Positions 3,931 to 6,727 of a stretch of DNA of 6,727 nucleotides are shown here, piece after piece; positions within the stretch are counted from its first letter, which is position 1, and the number at the start of each line of letters is the position of its first letter. This DNA is from an uncultured Eubacteriales bacterium (GTDB taxonomy: Bacteria > Bacillota > Clostridia > Lachnospirales > Lachnospiraceae): positions 1 to 6,727 of the forward strand of contig UQVN01000189.1 in NCBI GenBank assembly GCA_900544525.1, read 5' to 3'. Under the pieces are notes generated by a model that was given only the letters and a program-made list of their open reading frames with translations, searched no databases and was not told the origin of the DNA. The position numbers and the translations under genes were made by a program.

Positions 3931-6666
3931 TTATTCCTCAGAAATTGCTTGTTCATCGGGATCTAATTCCTCATAAGAGTCTACTTTCTTTCTTTGAAGA
4001 GATTCCGATGAATCAGGAATCCGTGTTGGTTCTTTCATATCTTCGGTATATGGTGCCAAGAATTGAGAACCAAAAGAAGAACCAGTATGGATGTGACAAG
4101 TCTGGTTTTGGAAGTTATCTGGAAGATAATAAGGAGCATCCGCAGTTTCATCACTGCTATCTTCTGGTGGAATGAGATATACATAGGAAACAAGGTCGTA
4201 ATCAGGGCAATATTTGCTGGCTGGTTCTTTTGATTCCTTACAAAGAGTTACTTTTACATGAACATCACATTCTTCTGTTGGAACAGTTCCTTTTGCAAAA
4301 TATTCAGTGCGGATGGTACTTCCACGAGGATCGCGATCACAAAGTCCAGAGACTGCTAGTTTACCAGATTTTGTGCAGATAGTCGCTCGTGTGATGGAAG
4401 AAGGTTTTGTAAAGCTCTTATCTTTCAATTGTAAAGTGGAATCCACTTTATCCATAATTGTTTTCCAAATAATTTGATGGGCGCCTCCGCTAGAAAAGCT
4501 TTTATTGATATCATAACCATACCAAATAGAAGCGGTATAATAAGGCGTGTATCCTGAAAACCAAAAATCTACATTATTGGAAGTGGTACCAGTTTTTCCA
4601 GCAGAAGTCATTCCATTTAGTTTTGTTGCTGTTCCTGTTCCATAGTTTACCACATCTTCCATAGCATTTGTTAAAAGCCATGCAGTTGAGTCTTTCATGA
4701 CTTGTTTTGTTGTTGGTGTATTGTCATAAAGGAGGTTACCTTCATGATCAATAATTTTTGTATAAAGAATTGGCTTTGTATAAACTCCTTGATTTGCGAT
4801 AGCAGCATAAGCAGCTGTTAATTCTAAGTTGGTAACACCATTGGTAATGCCGCCAAGAGCGGTTGGGTATTGAATATCTGAGTATACAGAGCCATCTGCA
4901 TTTACTTGCCTGTCCACAAGAGTTGTAAATCCTAAGTTGAGTAAGTAATTATAAGAAACTTGTGGAGTGACGACTTCCATTGTTTTTGCCGCTACAATAT
5001 TCGTTGAGTTTTGAATTGCCTTTCGAACCGTAGTAAGACCACCATATTGACGATTGGCATTTCTTACAGGTTGTGAAGTGTTTGGCCAGTTGTATGGAGC
5101 GTCATTAAAAGTAGTTGCTAATGTGATACCAGAAGTATCAAGAGCAGGCAAATAGGCAGATACGATTTTAAACGTAGAGCCAGGCTGTCTTGTTGTATCT
5201 GTTGCACGATTCAATGTGAGGTTTCCTGTTTTTTCTCCTCGTCCGCCAACAATTGCTTTTACATAACCTGTCTTTTGATCCATTAAAGTAAAAGAAACTT
5301 GTGGTTGAATTGTGGTTGTAATTTTTTCACCAAGAAGCGTATCTCCTTTTTTGGGATTGTATACCGTTGCCTTAAATTCTTCTGCCGCGGCCTTGGCCTC
5401 GTCGGCATTAGAAAAAATCATCTGAGAGCGAGAAGTTTTCAACTTTTGGCGCAGATAAGCATCCACATCGTATTCCGAATAATTTTTTGTTGTACCATCT
5501 TTCTTCTGAATGGAAAGACGATAGCCAAGGGATACATCCGAATTATCAGGGAACATAGAAGGATCTGAGATAACGGAATCACAGATTTCTTGAATGGTTT
5601 GATCTTGTGTTGCATAAATGCTAAGACCACCTCGATAAAGGGCGTTGTATGCCTGTGTTCGATTATATCCGAGCTGTTCTTGTAGATCATCAATAACTTG
5701 TACAATTAAAGCGTCCATAAAGTAGGAGTAAATACTGCTGTTAGACTGTTTCGTATCCACTTGCTTGATTCTGGAATAAACATCATCTTTCATTGCTTTA
5801 TTGTATTGTTTTTGCGTGATTAATTCTTGATCGAGCATACGCTTTAATATGGTGGCTCTTCGTTTTTCATTATTCTCTGGGTGTCGAATGGGATCAAGAG
5901 CAGAAGGGTTTTGGGTAATACTTGCGATAACCGCTGACTCTGAAAGTGTGAGTTCACTGACATCTTTATCAAAATAGCGGTTTGCAGCTGCTTGAACCCC
6001 GAGGGTACTTTGACCTAAGTTAATGGTATTTAGATAGTATTCTAATATTTGCTGTTTTGCCTCGTATTTGCTCATTGTTTTTGTTAGTTTTTTTTCTAGA
6101 TTTAATGCCAAGTATTGTTCTTGAATTTTACGTTCTAATTTTACAATGAAACTTGGCTCAGAATAGGCAGCAAATACATTATTTTTAATTAACTGTTGGG
6201 TCAATGTGCTGGCACCTTCTGAAAAACCGCTGTTTCCACTGAGAATATTTTTCACTCCAACGAAGAAAGCACGGGCGATTCCACGTGGGTCGATTCCATC
6301 ATGTTCATAAAACCGTTCGTCTTCAATGGCAATAAAGGCGTTTTGAAGATTTTTAGGAATTTTATCGATGGTTACATAAATTCGATTGGAATCATAGTCT
6401 GCTAGGGATAAAAGCTTTTCTCCATCTTGATTATAAATCGTTGTTGAAAAGCCTTCTGGCTGTACATCAGAAGGATCAATGTCTGGAGCGTTATCTAGAA
6501 TACTTCTAACCATACCAAAAGCAGCACCCGCGCCAATGACTAAAAGAGCCAGAATGGCAACAAGGGTGTACTTAAAAAGAATTACAGAAAACTTTTTACG
6601 AACTTTTGGTAGTTTTGATGATAACGTACGCTGTTTACGGTCTATATTATTTTTATTAAGATTCAT
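3931..6666 (-). CDS. Class A penicillin-binding protein (bifunctional transglycosylase/transpeptidase, PBP1A family)
   Basis: This 911-residue envelope enzyme polymerises lipid II into glycan strands and cross-links the stem peptides outside the membrane. A short basic cytoplasmic tail (1-27) leads to one membrane anchor (about 28-52). The GT51 transglycosylase domain (about 70-275) has catalytic E115 in EDERFYEHDG, the GASTLTQQLIKN motif (151-162) and second glutamate E183 in RKIQE. After a linker, the transpeptidase domain (about 455-745) has nucleophile S497 in the SxxK motif STFK, SxN as S554-T-N556, and K691-T-G. Both activities look intact. The C-terminal extension (750-911) is exported, with six cysteines (764-857) and an acidic end. 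Length is near that of Gram-positive PBP1 proteins such as B. subtilis PonA (about 914). AAGGAGGT lies 4 nt before the ATG. Names ponA, pbpA or mrcA may be used; exact orthology is not decidable here. It is transcribed toward the kinase operon, with a hairpin and a new promoter between. Confidence 0.95.
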   Translation of the reverse strand: MNLNKNNIDRKQRTLSSKLPKVRKKFSVILFKYTLVAILALLVIGAGAAFGMVRSILDNAPDIDPSDVQPEGFSTTIYNQDGEKLLSLADYDSNRIYVTIDKIPKNLQNAFIAIEDERFYEHDGIDPRGIARAFFVGVKNILSGNSGFSEGASTLTQQLIKNNVFAAYSEPSFIVKLERKIQEQYLALNLEKKLTKTMSKYEAKQQILEYYLNTINLGQSTLGVQAAANRYFDKDVSELTLSESAVIASITQNPSALDPIRHPENNEKRRATILKRMLDQELITQKQYNKAMKDDVYSRIKQVDTKQSNSSIYSYFMDALIVQVIDDLQEQLGYNRTQAYNALYRGGLSIYATQDQTIQEICDSVISDPSMFPDNSDVSLGYRLSIQKKDGTTKNYSEYDVDAYLRQKLKTSRSQMIFSNADEAKAAAEEFKATVYNPKKGDTLLGEKITTTIQPQVSFTLMDQKTGYVKAIVGGRGEKTGNLTLNRATDTTRQPGSTFKIVSAYLPALDTSGITLATTFNDAPYNWPNTSQPVRNANRQYGGLTTVRKAIQNSTNIVAAKTMEVVTPQVSYNYLLNLGFTTLVDRQVNADGSVYSDIQYPTALGGITNGVTNLELTAAYAAIANQGVYTKPILYTKIIDHEGNLLYDNTPTTKQVMKDSTAWLLTNAMEDVVNYGTGTATKLNGMTSAGKTGTTSNNVDFWFSGYTPYYTASIWYGYDINKSFSSGGAHQIIWKTIMDKVDSTLQLKDKSFTKPSSITRATICTKSGKLAVSGLCDRDPRGSTIRTEYFAKGTVPTEECDVHVKVTLCKESKEPASKYCPDYDLVSYVYLIPPEDSSDETADAPYYLPDNFQNQTCHIHTGSSFGSQFLAPYTEDMKEPTRIPDSSESLQRKKVDSYEELDPDEQAISEE

Positions 6667-6670
6667 ATCT

Positions 6671-6678
6671 ACCTCCTT
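6671..6678 (-). promoter_or_regulatory. Strong ribosome-binding site of the penicillin-binding protein gene
   Basis: AAGGAGGT reads on the minus strand from 6678 to 6671, a near-full anti-16S match 4 nt before the ATG at 6666-6664. It fixes the 911-residue start and predicts efficient translation. Confidence 0.85.
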
Positions 6679-6690
6679 CGTATTCTTATT

Positions 6691-6719
6691 ATTATAGCAA
6701 ACAATTAATATTTTATAAA
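6691..6719 (-). promoter_or_regulatory. Extended -10 promoter of the penicillin-binding protein gene
   Basis: On the minus strand a perfect TATAAT (6696-6691) is preceded by TGC, making an extended -10. TTTATA (6719-6714) sits 17 nt upstream and matches the TTGACA -35 consensus at four of six positions. The expected start of transcription, near 6684, leaves a leader of about 18 nt with room for little beyond the ribosome-binding site. This is a housekeeping-type sigma-A promoter by consensus. Confidence 0.7.
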
Positions 6720-6727
6720 GAAAAAAA

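Noticed and set aside
3924..4175. 83-residue plus-strand open frame over the 3' end of the penicillin-binding protein gene
   Set aside because: It overlaps the C-terminal coding region of a clear gene on the other strand, and its product has no recognisable features.
1..6727. Mobile elements, CRISPR arrays, tRNA/rRNA genes, riboswitches, defence systems
   Set aside because: I looked for spaced direct repeats, terminal inverted repeats, transposase or integrase motifs, cloverleaf-like segments and long structured leaders and found none. Nearly all DNA is covered by four ordinary full-length genes with intact motifs.

Overview
This is a low-GC, AT-rich bacterial chromosomal window. Strong AGGAGG-type ribosome-binding sites, clostridial-type protein families and A/T-tract terminators suggest a Firmicute, most likely class Clostridia and possibly Lachnospiraceae. 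The organism is inferred from style and gene families, not from a marker gene.

Layout. Positions 1-92 may hold the 3' end of an upstream plus-strand gene. A PLP-independent L-cysteine desulfidase of the CyuA/CdsB/UPF0597 family follows on the plus strand (145-1422). It converges on a minus-strand block, and a symmetric hairpin (1423-1464) sits between them and can terminate transcription from both sides. The minus-strand block, in transcription order, is: a class A penicillin-binding protein (6666 to 3931) with its own extended -10 promoter; a 316-bp AT-rich spacer holding a 13-bp perfect hairpin, a TATAAT box and a helically phased TTAACA-like repeat array; a membrane sensor histidine kinase (3614 to 2166) matching the C-terminal half of KdpD; and a KdpE-type OmpR-family response regulator (2173 to 1469) whose start codon overlaps the kinase stop by 8 nt.

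How the genes relate. The kinase and regulator are clearly one two-component operon with translational coupling. The kinase lacks the N-terminal KdpD and USP domains of full-length KdpD, and no kdpFABC potassium pump lies in the window, so control of potassium uptake is not shown. The repeat array just upstream of the kinase promoter is the best candidate for a regulator-binding site, probably autoregulatory. The penicillin-binding protein makes and cross-links peptidoglycan. It lies upstream on the same strand but appears to be a separate transcription unit. The desulfidase degrades cysteine to pyruvate, ammonia and sulfide and is probably unrelated to the other genes.

Overall the window looks like ordinary core chromosome. 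I see no mobile element, CRISPR array, tRNA or rRNA, and no convincing undescribed system. The points most worth a second look are the phased repeat array and the shortened KdpD-like sensor.
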